Part shown: positions 52,717 through 62,864 of the stretch, piece after piece
How the letters are laid out: every line of letters starts with the position of its first letter
Position numbering within the stretch: the stretch's first letter is position 1
From: Mesorhizobium sp.
GTDB lineage: Bacteria > Pseudomonadota > Alphaproteobacteria > Rhizobiales > Rhizobiaceae
DNA: 64,000 nt
Assembly (NCBI GenBank): GCA_004020315.1
Contig: SAQG01000007.1
Span: 115,051 to 179,050 of the forward strand
Direction: 5' to 3'
The notes under the pieces: generated by a model
The model's input: only the letters and a program-made list of their open reading frames with translations
What the model was told of the DNA's origin: nothing
The model's database searches: none
Made by a program: the position numbers and the translations under genes

Positions 52717-54567
52717 CTACTCTCCGGAAACCCCGCGGCTGATCGGCGAAATGAATGGTGTGCTCCACGTTCCGCCGACGAAGAACGAAGACTGGTTGGG
52801 ACCCTGGCCATTTGTCTGCGTGGGCGCCTGGTCCGCCTGAATGATGCCGCCGGACAGCGCCAGCCCGCGTCCGGCATAGGAGGCGATGCCGGAAAGCCAG
52901 ATCTTGTACTTCGCCGAATTCGCTTCAGCCTTGTCGATCTTCGCCACACCGTTCGAAATGCTCGCCTTGAGTTCGGCCCCGTCGATCGGCAGCGTTCCGT
53001 CGGAGACATCGTCGAGCGCGAAGAACCCGCCCTGTCCGTTGTGTTTGAGAAACGCCGGCAGGTTGAACCGGCTCAACGCGCCCTGGCCGAATTTCGCCGA
53101 AACCGAGCCGTCGGCGTTTTCGAAAATGGAATCCCAGGTTCTGCCCGGTCCCTTGAGAATGACCGAAACGGTTCCCGTGCCGATCGGCACCAATCGCGTC
53201 ATTCCGGCTGCGGTGCCAAACGCGCCGCCGTCGACGTCGGAGGCGAGCAGCCTCATCTCGACCTGCGTCCCTCCCGGCTTGCGGTCGAAACGAAGACTGC
53301 TCTGGATGTTGCCGCCAAAGGCCGATGCATCGGAAATATCGAAGACGGCGAGACCGTTCTTGACCTGGGCGGTGGCGGCGACATCGGCAAGCTGGATAGC
53401 GCCTGCGGTGGCCTGCGCTGCCGACAGTCTGAGATCGAGATTGATCCGGTCGGCGACGCTTATGTCGATTTCGCCGGGGCCAGCGCCGTTCGTAGGCGCC
53501 AAGGGCGTGAAGGCGGAGAGAAACGACCGCAGGTCGAGCGTCTCGAAGGCGAGCGTACCGGAGACCACCGGCCGCGCCTCGCCAAAGGAGAAGTCCAGCG
53601 CACCCATTCCCGGATTGTCGTCCAGAGCGATCTCGGTGTTTTCGAATTTAATGCGGCCGGAGGTCGCCGTGACCTTGCTGGAAACGGAAACCGAGCCGAT
53701 TGCTGCGCCCGGCGCGATGCCGGCCCGCGACCATTCGAGCACGCGCCTGAGCGAGGGTGCGGCGAATTTCGCCTGGCCGTCGAAATAGGCGTTCTCGGAC
53801 ATGCTGGCCATGCCGTCGAACGAAAAATTGGCAGGGGCGGCCTTGAAGGAAAGCGTCATCGGCGCCGCACCTCCCCCAAACAGCACCAGCGGGTTGGGCG
53901 ATGCGGCATCCACGGCGACGCTTTCGCCGCGCCAGATACCGGTCGCCGACAGCGTTGCATTGCTGTTCATTGCGGCCCAGTTCGCCTGGCCGCTCAGGCT
54001 GCTCAGTATCTCAGCGTCCTTGCCATCGACGGAGGTCACTACGCGGCCGTTCCTGAACTCCACGGTGCCGAACGGATCTGCCGGCAGCTTGCTGAGGTCC
54101 GGCTTGGCTGGATTGGCGCTGACAACGGCGCGAGAGATGTCGATGGAACGCGTGATGCGCCCGCCCGAAGGCAGGGCGGGCAGGAAAAGTCCATTTGCGG
54201 CTCGTTGAACCCTGATCGTCGGCCGGATCAGCCGCGCCGTCGAGAACACCACGTCGCCCTGCAACGCCGCCATGGCGGAGAGATTGACCTCGACCCGTTC
54301 GGCCTCGATCACAGGCGGCGCGTCGGTCTCTGTCCATTGCGAAAGCGTCACGTCGGTCAGGATGGCCCGGAAATTCGGCCAGACTTCGATCCGCGGCGCG
54401 CCGTCGATGGTGACCCTGAAACCGCTCCACGCACTCATTTCCCAGGCGATGCGATCGCGCACGATGCGGGTCGAGGCGACGAGCGGCAGGGCGGCAACGG
54501 CCAGCGCGATGACGAGCACGGCAACGCCGATCGCCCATATTCCGCGCCGGATCAAAGGTGATGGCAT
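52717..54567 (-). CDS. AsmA family protein
   Basis: A 616-residue envelope protein. An N-terminal membrane anchor (GIWAIGVAVLVIALAVAALP, residues 9-28) is followed by the AsmA N-domain (RDRIAWEMSAWSGFRVTIDG) and a long beta-rich repeat region (VEVNLSAMAALQGDVVFSTA). The C-terminal part has ISVADRINLDLRLSAAQAT and GTVSVILKGPGRTW, as in AsmA-like C-termini. Members of the superfamily bridge the periplasm and help lipid or outer-membrane homeostasis. The ATG at 54567 follows GGGGCGAC; the open frame upstream of it has no support. Confidence 0.87.
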   Translation of the reverse strand: MPSPLIRRGIWAIGVAVLVIALAVAALPLVASTRIVRDRIAWEMSAWSGFRVTIDGAPRIEVWPNFRAILTDVTLSQWTETDAPPVIEAERVEVNLSAMAALQGDVVFSTARLIRPTIRVQRAANGLFLPALPSGGRITRSIDISRAVVSANPAKPDLSKLPADPFGTVEFRNGRVVTSVDGKDAEILSSLSGQANWAAMNSNATLSATGIWRGESVAVDAASPNPLVLFGGGAAPMTLSFKAAPANFSFDGMASMSENAYFDGQAKFAAPSLRRVLEWSRAGIAPGAAIGSVSVSSKVTATSGRIKFENTEIALDDNPGMGALDFSFGEARPVVSGTLAFETLDLRSFLSAFTPLAPTNGAGPGEIDISVADRINLDLRLSAAQATAGAIQLADVAATAQVKNGLAVFDISDASAFGGNIQSSLRFDRKPGGTQVEMRLLASDVDGGAFGTAAGMTRLVPIGTGTVSVILKGPGRTWDSIFENADGSVSAKFGQGALSRFNLPAFLKHNGQGGFFALDDVSDGTLPIDGAELKASISNGVAKIDKAEANSAKYKIWLSGIASYAGRGLALSGGIIQADQAPTQTNGQGPNQSSFFVGGTWSTPFISPISRGVSGE

Positions 54568-54791
54568 GTCGCCCCGTATGCTTCCGTTCCGACAAAAATC
54601 GTCCGACGGGTGTAACCCACGGCTGACGCATTTCAAGTCTTTATGGCCCAGCGATGGCATTTGCGCACATCCGCGTGGCTCGGCCGAACAAAATCTTGCT
54701 CTGCTGCGCTGCGATATGCATAAGCGATGCCAATGCATGTCGCCAAAATGCGCAACATTTTCGGACAACGACATGCATAATAACAAAAGTC

Positions 54792-54833
54792 TAAAGCGCG
54801 TCGCGTGAATCTCTTCAAGCGTAACGTGCTTTA
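54792..54833. repeat. palindromic intergenic repeat before the acetoacetyl-CoA synthetase gene
   Basis: TAAAGCGCGT (54792-54801) and ACGTGCTTTA (54824-54833) pair at nine of ten positions. TCTAAAGCGCGT-type palindromes are a second class of dispersed repeat familiar in Rhizobiales. It ends six bases before the ribosome binding site of the next gene. Confidence 0.65.
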
Positions 54834-54846
54834 AGGAGGAACGATC

Positions 54847-56805
<1,959 letters not shown>

Positions 56806-56895
56806 GCAACTGGGCAACTGAGGCATAAAAAACGGCGGCGCGATGCGACTTGGGAGGGCCGCCAGCCAAACACGGTTAACCAAATATCTCGCTCG

Positions 56896-56935
56896 AATTT
56901 ACCTAGATTTCATGAGTGGTACACATTGGTAAATT
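56896..56935. repeat. inverted repeat AATTTACC / GGTAAATT
   Basis: Perfect 8-bp arms (56896-56903 and 56928-56935) are 24 bases apart, in an AT-rich stretch just upstream of the probable sRNA. It could be an operator for the sRNA or a weak hairpin after the ligase gene. Confidence 0.4.
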
Positions 56936-56984
56936 TTTCGCGGCGCCGGTAAGGTTTTGTTAAGGGCCGGCATCGATAGTCGTG

Positions 56985-57101
56985 CGTAACTTGAGGGAGA
57001 AATCCCGTTCCTCTAAATCCCCAGAGGATCTGAATTCGCTCAAGCCCCGATGTAACAGCAATCCAATCATTCAAGGCGTCCTGTTGGACGCCTTTCTTTT
57101 T
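56985..57101 (+). ncRNA. probable small RNA with three hairpins
   Basis: Three structures lie in a row: GGGA-GAAA-TCCC (56995-57006), CCTCT-AAATCCCC-AGAGG (57010-57027) with a C-rich loop, and a Rho-independent terminator, AAGGCGTCC-TGTT-GGACGCCTT, followed by TCTTTTT (57073-57101). The terminator is about 270 bases past the ligase stop, faces the end of the kinase gene, and has a T-tract only on the plus strand, so it serves something transcribed in this gap. No open frame is present. The architecture is like that of trans-acting rhizobial sRNAs such as EcpR1, but identity is not established. The 5' end is a guess. Confidence 0.6.
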
Positions 57102-57103
57102 GG

Positions 57104-60100
57104 CTAATCCGCAAGCACGCGGGTCGACGGAAAAGCGACTTCGACCAGAGTGCCCTCGCCGGGGGTCGAATTGATGGTGAACCGGGCCCGGTTCGCCTCG
57201 ACCATGGCCTTGGTCAGCGGCAGCCCGAGACCGGTGCCGTCGCCGCGCCCGCGCTTCAGCGCGTTGATCTGTTTGAACGGCTTGAGCGCCTGCTCGATCT
57301 CGGACTGGCTCATGCCGATGCCGGTGTCGCGCACGCGCATCACGACGTCGCCGGAGTTCTCGTAAGCTGTCGATACGATCACCTGGCCGCCGGCCTGCGT
57401 GTAGCGGATGGCATTCGACAGGATGTTCAGCGCGATCTGGCGCACACTGCGCAGATCGGCCACCACTTCCGGCAGCCGTGAGGCGAAGCTGGAGCGGATG
57501 ATGACACGTTCGCGGTTGGCTTGCGGCTGCATCATCGCCACAGTCTCGGCCAGCGTGTCGTTGAGCGACACCGCCTCATAGGCCATCTCCTGCTGGCCGG
57601 CCTCGATTTTCGAAATGTCGAGCAGATCGTTGACCAGGTCGAGCACATGATTACCCGACCGGTTGATGTCGCGCAGATAGTCGCGGTAGCGGTCATTGGC
57701 GACCGGTCCGAATTTCTCGTCGATCATCAGCTCGGAGAACCCGATGATGGCGTTGAGCGGCGTGCGGATCTCGTGGCTGATGCGGGCGAGGAAGTCGGTC
57801 TTCTGCGAGGAAGCGCGCTCGGCCACGGCGCGCGCCTGGGTCAGGTCCTCTTCGGCCCGCTTCCACTGGGTGATGTCGCGCACCACCGCGCAGAAGCCGC
57901 TGTCGTTGGGCAGCCTGCCAATGGTCATGAACAACGGAATGAAGCGCCCCTGCGCCTCGCGTCCGATCACCTCGCGGCCGTCGTTGAGCACGCTCGCCAC
58001 GCCGGGCTCGGACAATCCGTCGAGATAGTCTCGCGCGGCGCGCTGGCTTTCGATCGCGAACAGCGAGACGAAAGGCTTGCCGGTCACCTCGTCGCTGTCG
58101 AAACCGAACAGCGCTTCCGCCGGGCGGCTGATCGAGCGGATCGTTCCGTCTCGGCCGATCAGCACGACGCCGTCGGTCGCGGTGTCGATGATGGTGCGCA
58201 TCTCGGCGATGCGTGCCTTGAGCTCGGAAGTGTCCGGCTGCGTCTGGTCGTCGGCGGCACCATGCAGAATAGCTGCTGCCTCGTCGTCGCCGGAACGGCG
58301 CACGACCAGCATCAGCGCCTTGCCGCCTCGCCACGGAACCGAACGCAGAATGGCCTCGATCGGGAACTCCTGACCGTCACGCATCTTCAATCGCAGCGCG
58401 TGATCGGTTCCATCGGACACACTGCCGTCGTAAGGATCGGCAAACAGCGCGCCGAGGCCACCGGCATCCTCCAGATCGTCGAGCGTGTCATAGCCGGTCA
58501 GGCTGAGGAATTCCTCATTCGCATAGTGAAGATCGTCGCCGGAATGGATGAGCAGAGGCACCGGCAGCTTGCCGAGGATCGACGTGTCCGGAGCCTTGTT
58601 GTCATCTGCGGTCGAAAAAGCCGATGGCACGAACCCTTCGAGCTTGAGCGGCGGTACCGGCAGGCGCGGCCGCCCGATAGGGGCCGGCTCGGCGTCACCG
58701 GCATGGCCGATGTCATCGGCTGACGAACGGGTTTCGTCGTCATCGGGCCGCGCCCAGTCCTCGCTGTCTTCTGCGTCACGGAAATCGGCAGCCGTCATGC
58801 TGTCGTCGTCTTCGGCGGCGGTCGATCGACCACCCGAGTCGGTGGGTTCGACTAACTCATGCGCCGCCTTTTCCGGCTCGGAAACGGGCGCACCGTCGCT
58901 ATTGTCGGCGACATAATCCCGGTCGGCGTAGTCGAGCAGCGAGCCTGAAATGTCGGACACGGTTGCTTCCGGCTGCTCGGCGTCGAGCCTTGCGACATCC
59001 TTCTCGTCGTCGACATCGGTTTCGGTCGGTTCCGCCGCAGCCGGTTCTGCCGGCATTGCAGCATCGGGCTGTTCGGTCGGGGGATTGTCCTTCTTGAGCC
59101 GCTCGCCAATCTCACGGAATGCACTGCGCTCCAGCGTCGACAGGCCTTTGTCATTGGCCGGCTGCCTGTGCTCCGCCAGCCGGATCACCTTGTCGGCAAA
59201 GCGTCGCTCCGGCTTCGGCACGATGGTCAGCGCCGGCACCTCGCCCTGGAACGGGTCGGTTTGATCAGGCCTTTCGGCGACTTCCGGCTCAACGGCCGCG
59301 GGGGCCTCGGCATTGGGGACAAGCGCCATACCGATCGCTTCCGGATCGACCACCGCATCGCCAGTGCGGGCAACGCCGAAACCGCGAAAACCTTCGAAGG
59401 CGCGGCTGCGGCCGTAGACGGGCAGCGCCGCCAGGTCTACGGGTATCTTGAAATCGGTGCCGGCGACCGGCCATAGCACCGAGCGGCCGGACCAGGTGTC
59501 GCGTCGGTCGAGCAGGCCGGCGATCTCGCCGGACGCGTCGAGGTCGAAGGTGGCCGCGACGTCCCTGAAGCGCCGGCCGATCACATCGGCGGCAGGCTTG
59601 CCGACGAGCTCCGCAAATTCCGGCGACAGGGCACTAAACCTGCCCTCGGCGTCGGTGCGCCAGACGAAACGCAGGGGCGCCGCCGCGCGGTCGATTGCCG
59701 GGGTGAAACGCTCTGCGGGGGAGGCGGCCTTGGTGGCATTTCGTGCGGAACTTTCCGCCGAAGCATCCGCCTCTACTGGACCGGCCGGTCGGCCCGGCTC
59801 TTGCGCCTCATCATCGCTGACGCTGAAATACCAATGGTCATGCTGCACAGGCGTCTCGCCGCCAGCCGGCCGGTCGCTGTCCGCCGCTTCCGGGCCCTGC
59901 TCGGTCGCATCGGTCCCAGTCGGATCAGGCCCAGTCGAATCGGGCCCAGTCGAATCGGGAATGTCATGCTGCGCCGATGCCGAAGTGTCTTTGACGTTTG
60001 CCTGGGCGGTCTCCGTTGCTGTTGCCGCCGCGTTGTCCTGTTCTGCTTTTGGCTGGACTGCGGCATCGGCCGCCGCCCCGTAGCTGCGCTCGCCAGCTGG

Positions 60101-60778
60101 GGCTTCTTCGGAGTCAAGCTGGTTTTCGTCGATCACCACCAGCAGGTGCCGCTCATCCGTCAGCCGGGCGAGCCCGGCCGGATAGGAAGTGGTGCCACCT
60201 GGAACGAGGCGTTTGACGATGCGATCGCTGTCGTTCTCAACATCGGCCACAAGCGCTGCCAGCGTTTCGGGCAAGATGCCGAGCGCCGAAAAACCATCGG
60301 AAGCGGCCTCGATGTTGCCGTCGGCATCGACGAAGGCGATGAAATGACCGTCTTCGGTAAAGCCGCTGATGGCCCGAGCGGCGATCTCGGCGGCGCTGCG
60401 CGAACCGGTCTGCGCAGCCGGCACGGCTAACATGATTGCGTTTTCGCCGTCAGGCATTGTCACCGCGCTGGCCAGGAAGCCAACCGCGCGGCTGGTCAGG
60501 CCGGTTGCCAGCCGGACCGTGATGGCGCGGTCGCGGCCGATCTGTGGAAAACCACTTGTCGCCATGATCTGGCGCCTGGCGATCAGCGGCAAGCCTGTCG
60601 AGGCGCCGATGATGGCTTCAATGTCGGAGTAGCCGAACACCGCTGCCCCTGGTCCGTTTGCCCAGATCACCTGTTCGAGGTCTGCCGACAGAAGGGCGAT
60701 CGCGTCGCCGGCGGCAAAGCGCTGGCGGACCGCGTCGAGCACGGCGACGTCGAGGAAGGAATAGTTTTCGGACGGCAT
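57104..60778 (-). CDS. large cytoplasmic PAS sensor histidine kinase (PdhS/CbrA-like)
   Basis: A 1224-residue kinase without membrane segments. A PAS-like domain covers residues 10-110, an acidic disordered stretch about 230-330, a second PAS about 350-450, another disordered acidic stretch 480-720, and two PAS domains 735-965. HisKA follows with the phospho-His in FLARISHEIRTPLNAIIGFS near 1002. The ATPase has N box NILSNAIRYTQAGG near 1116, DTGIGMSQ, and GDGTGLGLPLTKAMVEAN. Size, lack of anchor and the kinase core fit the PdhS/CbrA/DivL-type cell-cycle kinases of Rhizobiales. A perfect CtrA box stands 39 bases before its start. It ends two bases from the sRNA terminator. Confidence 0.85.
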   Translation of the reverse strand: MPSENYSFLDVAVLDAVRQRFAAGDAIALLSADLEQVIWANGPGAAVFGYSDIEAIIGASTGLPLIARRQIMATSGFPQIGRDRAITVRLATGLTSRAVGFLASAVTMPDGENAIMLAVPAAQTGSRSAAEIAARAISGFTEDGHFIAFVDADGNIEAASDGFSALGILPETLAALVADVENDSDRIVKRLVPGGTTSYPAGLARLTDERHLLVVIDENQLDSEEAPAGERSYGAAADAAVQPKAEQDNAAATATETAQANVKDTSASAQHDIPDSTGPDSTGPDPTGTDATEQGPEAADSDRPAGGETPVQHDHWYFSVSDDEAQEPGRPAGPVEADASAESSARNATKAASPAERFTPAIDRAAAPLRFVWRTDAEGRFSALSPEFAELVGKPAADVIGRRFRDVAATFDLDASGEIAGLLDRRDTWSGRSVLWPVAGTDFKIPVDLAALPVYGRSRAFEGFRGFGVARTGDAVVDPEAIGMALVPNAEAPAAVEPEVAERPDQTDPFQGEVPALTIVPKPERRFADKVIRLAEHRQPANDKGLSTLERSAFREIGERLKKDNPPTEQPDAAMPAEPAAAEPTETDVDDEKDVARLDAEQPEATVSDISGSLLDYADRDYVADNSDGAPVSEPEKAAHELVEPTDSGGRSTAAEDDDSMTAADFRDAEDSEDWARPDDDETRSSADDIGHAGDAEPAPIGRPRLPVPPLKLEGFVPSAFSTADDNKAPDTSILGKLPVPLLIHSGDDLHYANEEFLSLTGYDTLDDLEDAGGLGALFADPYDGSVSDGTDHALRLKMRDGQEFPIEAILRSVPWRGGKALMLVVRRSGDDEAAAILHGAADDQTQPDTSELKARIAEMRTIIDTATDGVVLIGRDGTIRSISRPAEALFGFDSDEVTGKPFVSLFAIESQRAARDYLDGLSEPGVASVLNDGREVIGREAQGRFIPLFMTIGRLPNDSGFCAVVRDITQWKRAEEDLTQARAVAERASSQKTDFLARISHEIRTPLNAIIGFSELMIDEKFGPVANDRYRDYLRDINRSGNHVLDLVNDLLDISKIEAGQQEMAYEAVSLNDTLAETVAMMQPQANRERVIIRSSFASRLPEVVADLRSVRQIALNILSNAIRYTQAGGQVIVSTAYENSGDVVMRVRDTGIGMSQSEIEQALKPFKQINALKRGRGDGTGLGLPLTKAMVEANRARFTINSTPGEGTLVEVAFPSTRVLAD

Positions 60779-60816
60779 ACGCTTTGGGAACCCTCACGGA
60801 GCGGGCAGTTTGCAGT

Positions 60817-60831
60817 TAACGCTTTGTTAAT
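60817..60831 (-). promoter_or_regulatory. CtrA box before the histidine kinase gene
   Basis: TTAA-CGCTTTG-TTAA is a perfect match to the full CtrA consensus TTAA-N7-TTAA. It lies 39-53 bases upstream of the start at 60778, where it could overlap the promoter. This supports a cell-cycle role for the kinase. Confidence 0.7.
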
Positions 60832-60921
60832 AAAAGCCCACGGCGCGAAGGTCCACAAGCCTTAGCGTGCAACCGCCGGAATCTCTGGGCTCGTGGTTAA
60901 CGCCGGGGGAGAAATTTATGG

Positions 60922-60949
60922 TGCGCTGCAACAAAGATATTGCAATGCA
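60922..60949 (+). promoter_or_regulatory. two TGC-N3-GCA dyads before the phasin gene
   Basis: TGCGCTGCA (60922-60930) and TGCAATGCA (60941-60949) are 19 bases apart and 82-109 bases before the phasin start. The phasin repressor PhaR is known to bind TGC-rich sites of this kind; the assignment is by analogy. Confidence 0.45.
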
Positions 60950-61030
60950 CAAAATTTGCCATTATATTGCCATCATACATGAACGAGACGGCTTTCCTGT
61001 CAAAGCCGCCGCCGCTGCAAAGGATGGAAA

Positions 61031-61489
61031 ATGTCCAGGACCAAGACCGCTGATACCATCGAAAACGTTGAATTCCCGAGCTTCGACGCTTCCAAGGCCA
61101 CCGACCAGATCCGTGCTTTCGCCGAAAAGGGCGTCGAGCAGTCGAAAGAGGCCTATGCCAAGCTGAAGACCGGCGCCGAAGAGACCCAGAAGGCCCTGGA
61201 GTCGACCTTTGAGACCGCCAAGACCGTTTCCAACGACCTGTCGCTCAAGACCATCGCCGCTCTGCGCGCCAATACCGAAGCCGGCTTTTCGCATTTCGAA
61301 GCCCTGATCGCCGCCAAGTCGCTGTCCGAGGTCGTGGAACTGCAGACCGCATTCCTGCGCAAGCAAGTCGAGATGACTGTCGAGCAGGCAAAGGACTTCC
61401 AGACTGTCGCCTCCAAGGCGGCCGAGGACGTCTCCAAGCCGATCAAGACCGCCTTCGAGAAGGCGATGAAGGAAATCAAGGCCGCCTAA
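61031..61489 (+). CDS. phasin family protein
   Basis: A 152-residue helical protein that coats polyhydroxybutyrate granules. The phasin core runs from DQIRAFAEKGVEQSKEAYAK through SLKTIAALRANTEAGFSHFE and LIAAKSLSEVVELQTAFLRK to KDFQTVASKAAEDVSKPIKT and a Lys/Ala-rich end. No signal peptide is present, as expected for a granule protein. The ATG at 61031 follows AAAGGATGGAAA. Upstream TGC dyads suggest PhaR control. An sRNA gene follows on the same strand. Confidence 0.92.
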   Translation: MSRTKTADTIENVEFPSFDASKATDQIRAFAEKGVEQSKEAYAKLKTGAEETQKALESTFETAKTVSNDLSLKTIAALRANTEAGFSHFEALIAAKSLSEVVELQTAFLRKQVEMTVEQAKDFQTVASKAAEDVSKPIKTAFEKAMKEIKAA

Positions 61490-61565
61490 TATCTGCGCAT
61501 ATTTCGAAGATGCAACAAAAGGTCGCATTCTTCGAACAGGATTATGTGAGATATAGTGGTCAAAG

Positions 61566-61683
61566 CGAATACCCGGCGGGTGGAACCTCCTCCCTCTGCT
61601 CTCCGGGATGACCAGCCAGCACCTCCTCCCGCTGGCTCGGAACAGGAAAAGGCCGGCACCTCCTCCCGCCGGCCTTTTTCTTT
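61566..61683 (+). ncRNA. sRNA with three anti-Shine-Dalgarno loops (alpha-r14/cuckoo type)
   Basis: The decamer ACCTCCTCCC occurs three times, at 61585, 61621 and 61658. The second is the loop of GCCAGC/GCTGGC (61615-61636). The third is the loop of the terminator AAGGCCGGC/GCCGGCCTT (61649-61676), which is followed by TTTCTTT. The first lies within an outer CCCGG/CCGGG pairing (61572-61607). A TATAGT element near 61552 could be the -10. Hairpins exposing CCUCCUCC in their loops are the mark of the alpha-r14 and cuckoo sRNA families, which pair with ribosome binding sites. An open frame crossing this stretch is rejected. The 5' end is approximate. Confidence 0.82.
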
Positions 61684-61933
61684 GCCCGGCGAATATGAGG
61701 TCGATGCCGAAGCGCTCTTCGCCTACAGCCTCGCTCGTCCTCTCGGACGCGCAAAGGACGCCATAGAACCTTGGATTTTGCGCATCCTCCTTTCGAAAAT
61801 CGATTCTGATTTTCGGGTCACTCGTGGCCAAAAGCCTTGAATTAAGCTCCGATAGCCCGTATGGACGCATCGCCGAACGACAGAGCGGGTCGGGAGAATA
61901 AACGGTCCATCTCGCTCCCGCTCAGACAAACGT

Positions 61934-62010
61934 GCCGTTGTAGCTCAGATGGTTAGAGCGCCGGATTGTGGATCCGGAGGTCGCTGGTTCGATCCCAGCC
62001 AACGGTACCA
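61934..62010 (+). tRNA. tRNA-His (anticodon GTG)
   Basis: The 77 bases fold as a full cloverleaf. The acceptor stem is GCCGTTG against CAACGGT, the D arm GCTCAGATGGTTAGAGC, and the anticodon stem CCGGA/TCCGG with loop TTGTGGA and anticodon GTG at 61968-61970. The T arm is GCTGGTTCGATCCCAGC, and CCA is encoded. The base before position 1 is T and the discriminator is A, so the usual G-1:C73 identity pair is absent, as reported for a group of alphaproteobacteria. Confidence 0.96.
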
Positions 62011-62070
62011 GAATTTTCCAAGTAAATTCAAAGCTTTATGCAAACGCAAATGTGTGCGTCTGAGGATTTC

Positions 62071-62232
62071 ATGTCGCGTCATGTTGTAACTGCCGTTGAT
62101 TTCCAACGGTTTCCGGCGGCTACCGCCAGGTCCATGCGACACGGACGCAACATGGGGTTGGCAAAGAGGGAACCGGCGGAAGTCGAGTTGTTGCTTGAAG
62201 CCTTTGATGGGGAAAGCGCGTCACCGTTGTGA
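62071..62232 (+). CDS. possible small protein, 53 residues
   Basis: The ATG at 62071 has GAGG five bases upstream. The product is basic (MSRHVVTAVDFQRFPAATAR) and closes with REPAEVELLLEAFDGE. I recognise no family. It lies 60 bases after tRNA-His. It could be chance reading. Confidence 0.35.
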   Translation: MSRHVVTAVDFQRFPAATARSMRHGRNMGLAKREPAEVELLLEAFDGESASPL

Positions 62233-62343
62233 GATCGGCTGAAGCACCCCGCCACGTACTTCGTTTGCATGTTTCGATTTCATTAGCTTGAGCGCATGTA
62301 TTAGCTAGCCAGGCGACCACTCCCCCCAACGCGCGCTGGTCAG

Positions 62344-62393
62344 GCCCAGCGGCCTCTAGCTGCCAGTCCCCCCACGCAACCAAGCCGCTGGGC
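62344..62393. repeat. perfect 10-bp inverted repeat with C-tracts
   Basis: GCCCAGCGGC (62344-62353) and GCCGCTGGGC (62384-62393) are perfect arms. Runs of six or seven C occur before (62321), within (62368) and after (62396) the repeat. No gene accompanies it. Either a strong RNA hairpin or a G-rich structure on the other strand is possible. Confidence 0.6.
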
Positions 62394-62492
62394 CGCCCCC
62401 CCGCCAGAGCGAAGCGCGTTGTCTCGCATATTAGCAACCTCCGGAACTGCCTGGCGCTATGCCGCGTTAATCTCTTGAATCGGGAGATAACC

Positions 62493-62693
62493 GTGCAGAA
62501 AAAAGACTATCGAACGAACAGAGCCGACTATGCGATTGCAGCGAAGCATGGTCGAGCGACCGCTGAAGGCGACCGCGATGAGCTGCCGGCGAAAAAAAAG
62601 AAATCCCTGTTGGTAACGGATCGGCGATCCGCCAAATTGGCCGCTAATCCGACGGAAAGCGCGCCAGACCCGAAAGCCAAAACGCGCGGTTAA
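62493..62693 (+). CDS. small basic hypothetical protein
   Basis: A 66-residue, Lys- and Arg-rich protein starting at GTG 62493 with GGGAG upstream. It reads KDYRTNRADYAIAAKHGRAT, then DRDELPAKKKKSLLVTDRRS. The strong charge and lack of hydrophobic core suggest disorder or nucleic-acid binding. No family is recognised. It stands alone in a gene-poor stretch. Confidence 0.45.
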   Translation: MQKKDYRTNRADYAIAAKHGRATAEGDRDELPAKKKKSLLVTDRRSAKLAANPTESAPDPKAKTRG

Positions 62694-62735
62694 GCGGGTC
62701 GGCGCCGGCCGCTGTTGATCCCGACGGGACGCCTC

Positions 62736-62775
62736 ACTGCGAACGACTGCGAACGACTGCGAACGACTGCGAACG
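62736..62775 (+). repeat. four tandem copies of ACTGCGAACG
   Basis: A 10-bp unit is repeated four times without change. It lies in the gene-poor stretch between the small basic protein and the mini-ORF at 62865. The purity suggests recent slippage. Confidence 0.85.
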
Positions 62776-62864
62776 CTCGACCGCAAATGTTGGCGCGTCA
62801 TCCTCCGCAAGATGCGAGCCGGCCGGCCGATCGAGCAGCGCCTGCCAAATACTTGAGGACTGCG

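Noticed and set aside
53041..54561. 506-residue open frame opposite the AsmA-type gene
   Set aside because: Shadow frame; the AsmA reading has an anchor, a domain pattern and a proper start.
61556..61840. 94-residue open frame over the sRNA
   Set aside because: Its reading of the repeated decamer gives Pro/Ser-rich nonsense, and the hairpins and terminator explain the sequence better.
62120..62437. 105-residue minus-strand open frame near tRNA-His
   Set aside because: No ribosome binding site or family signature; it runs through the C-tract inverted repeat.
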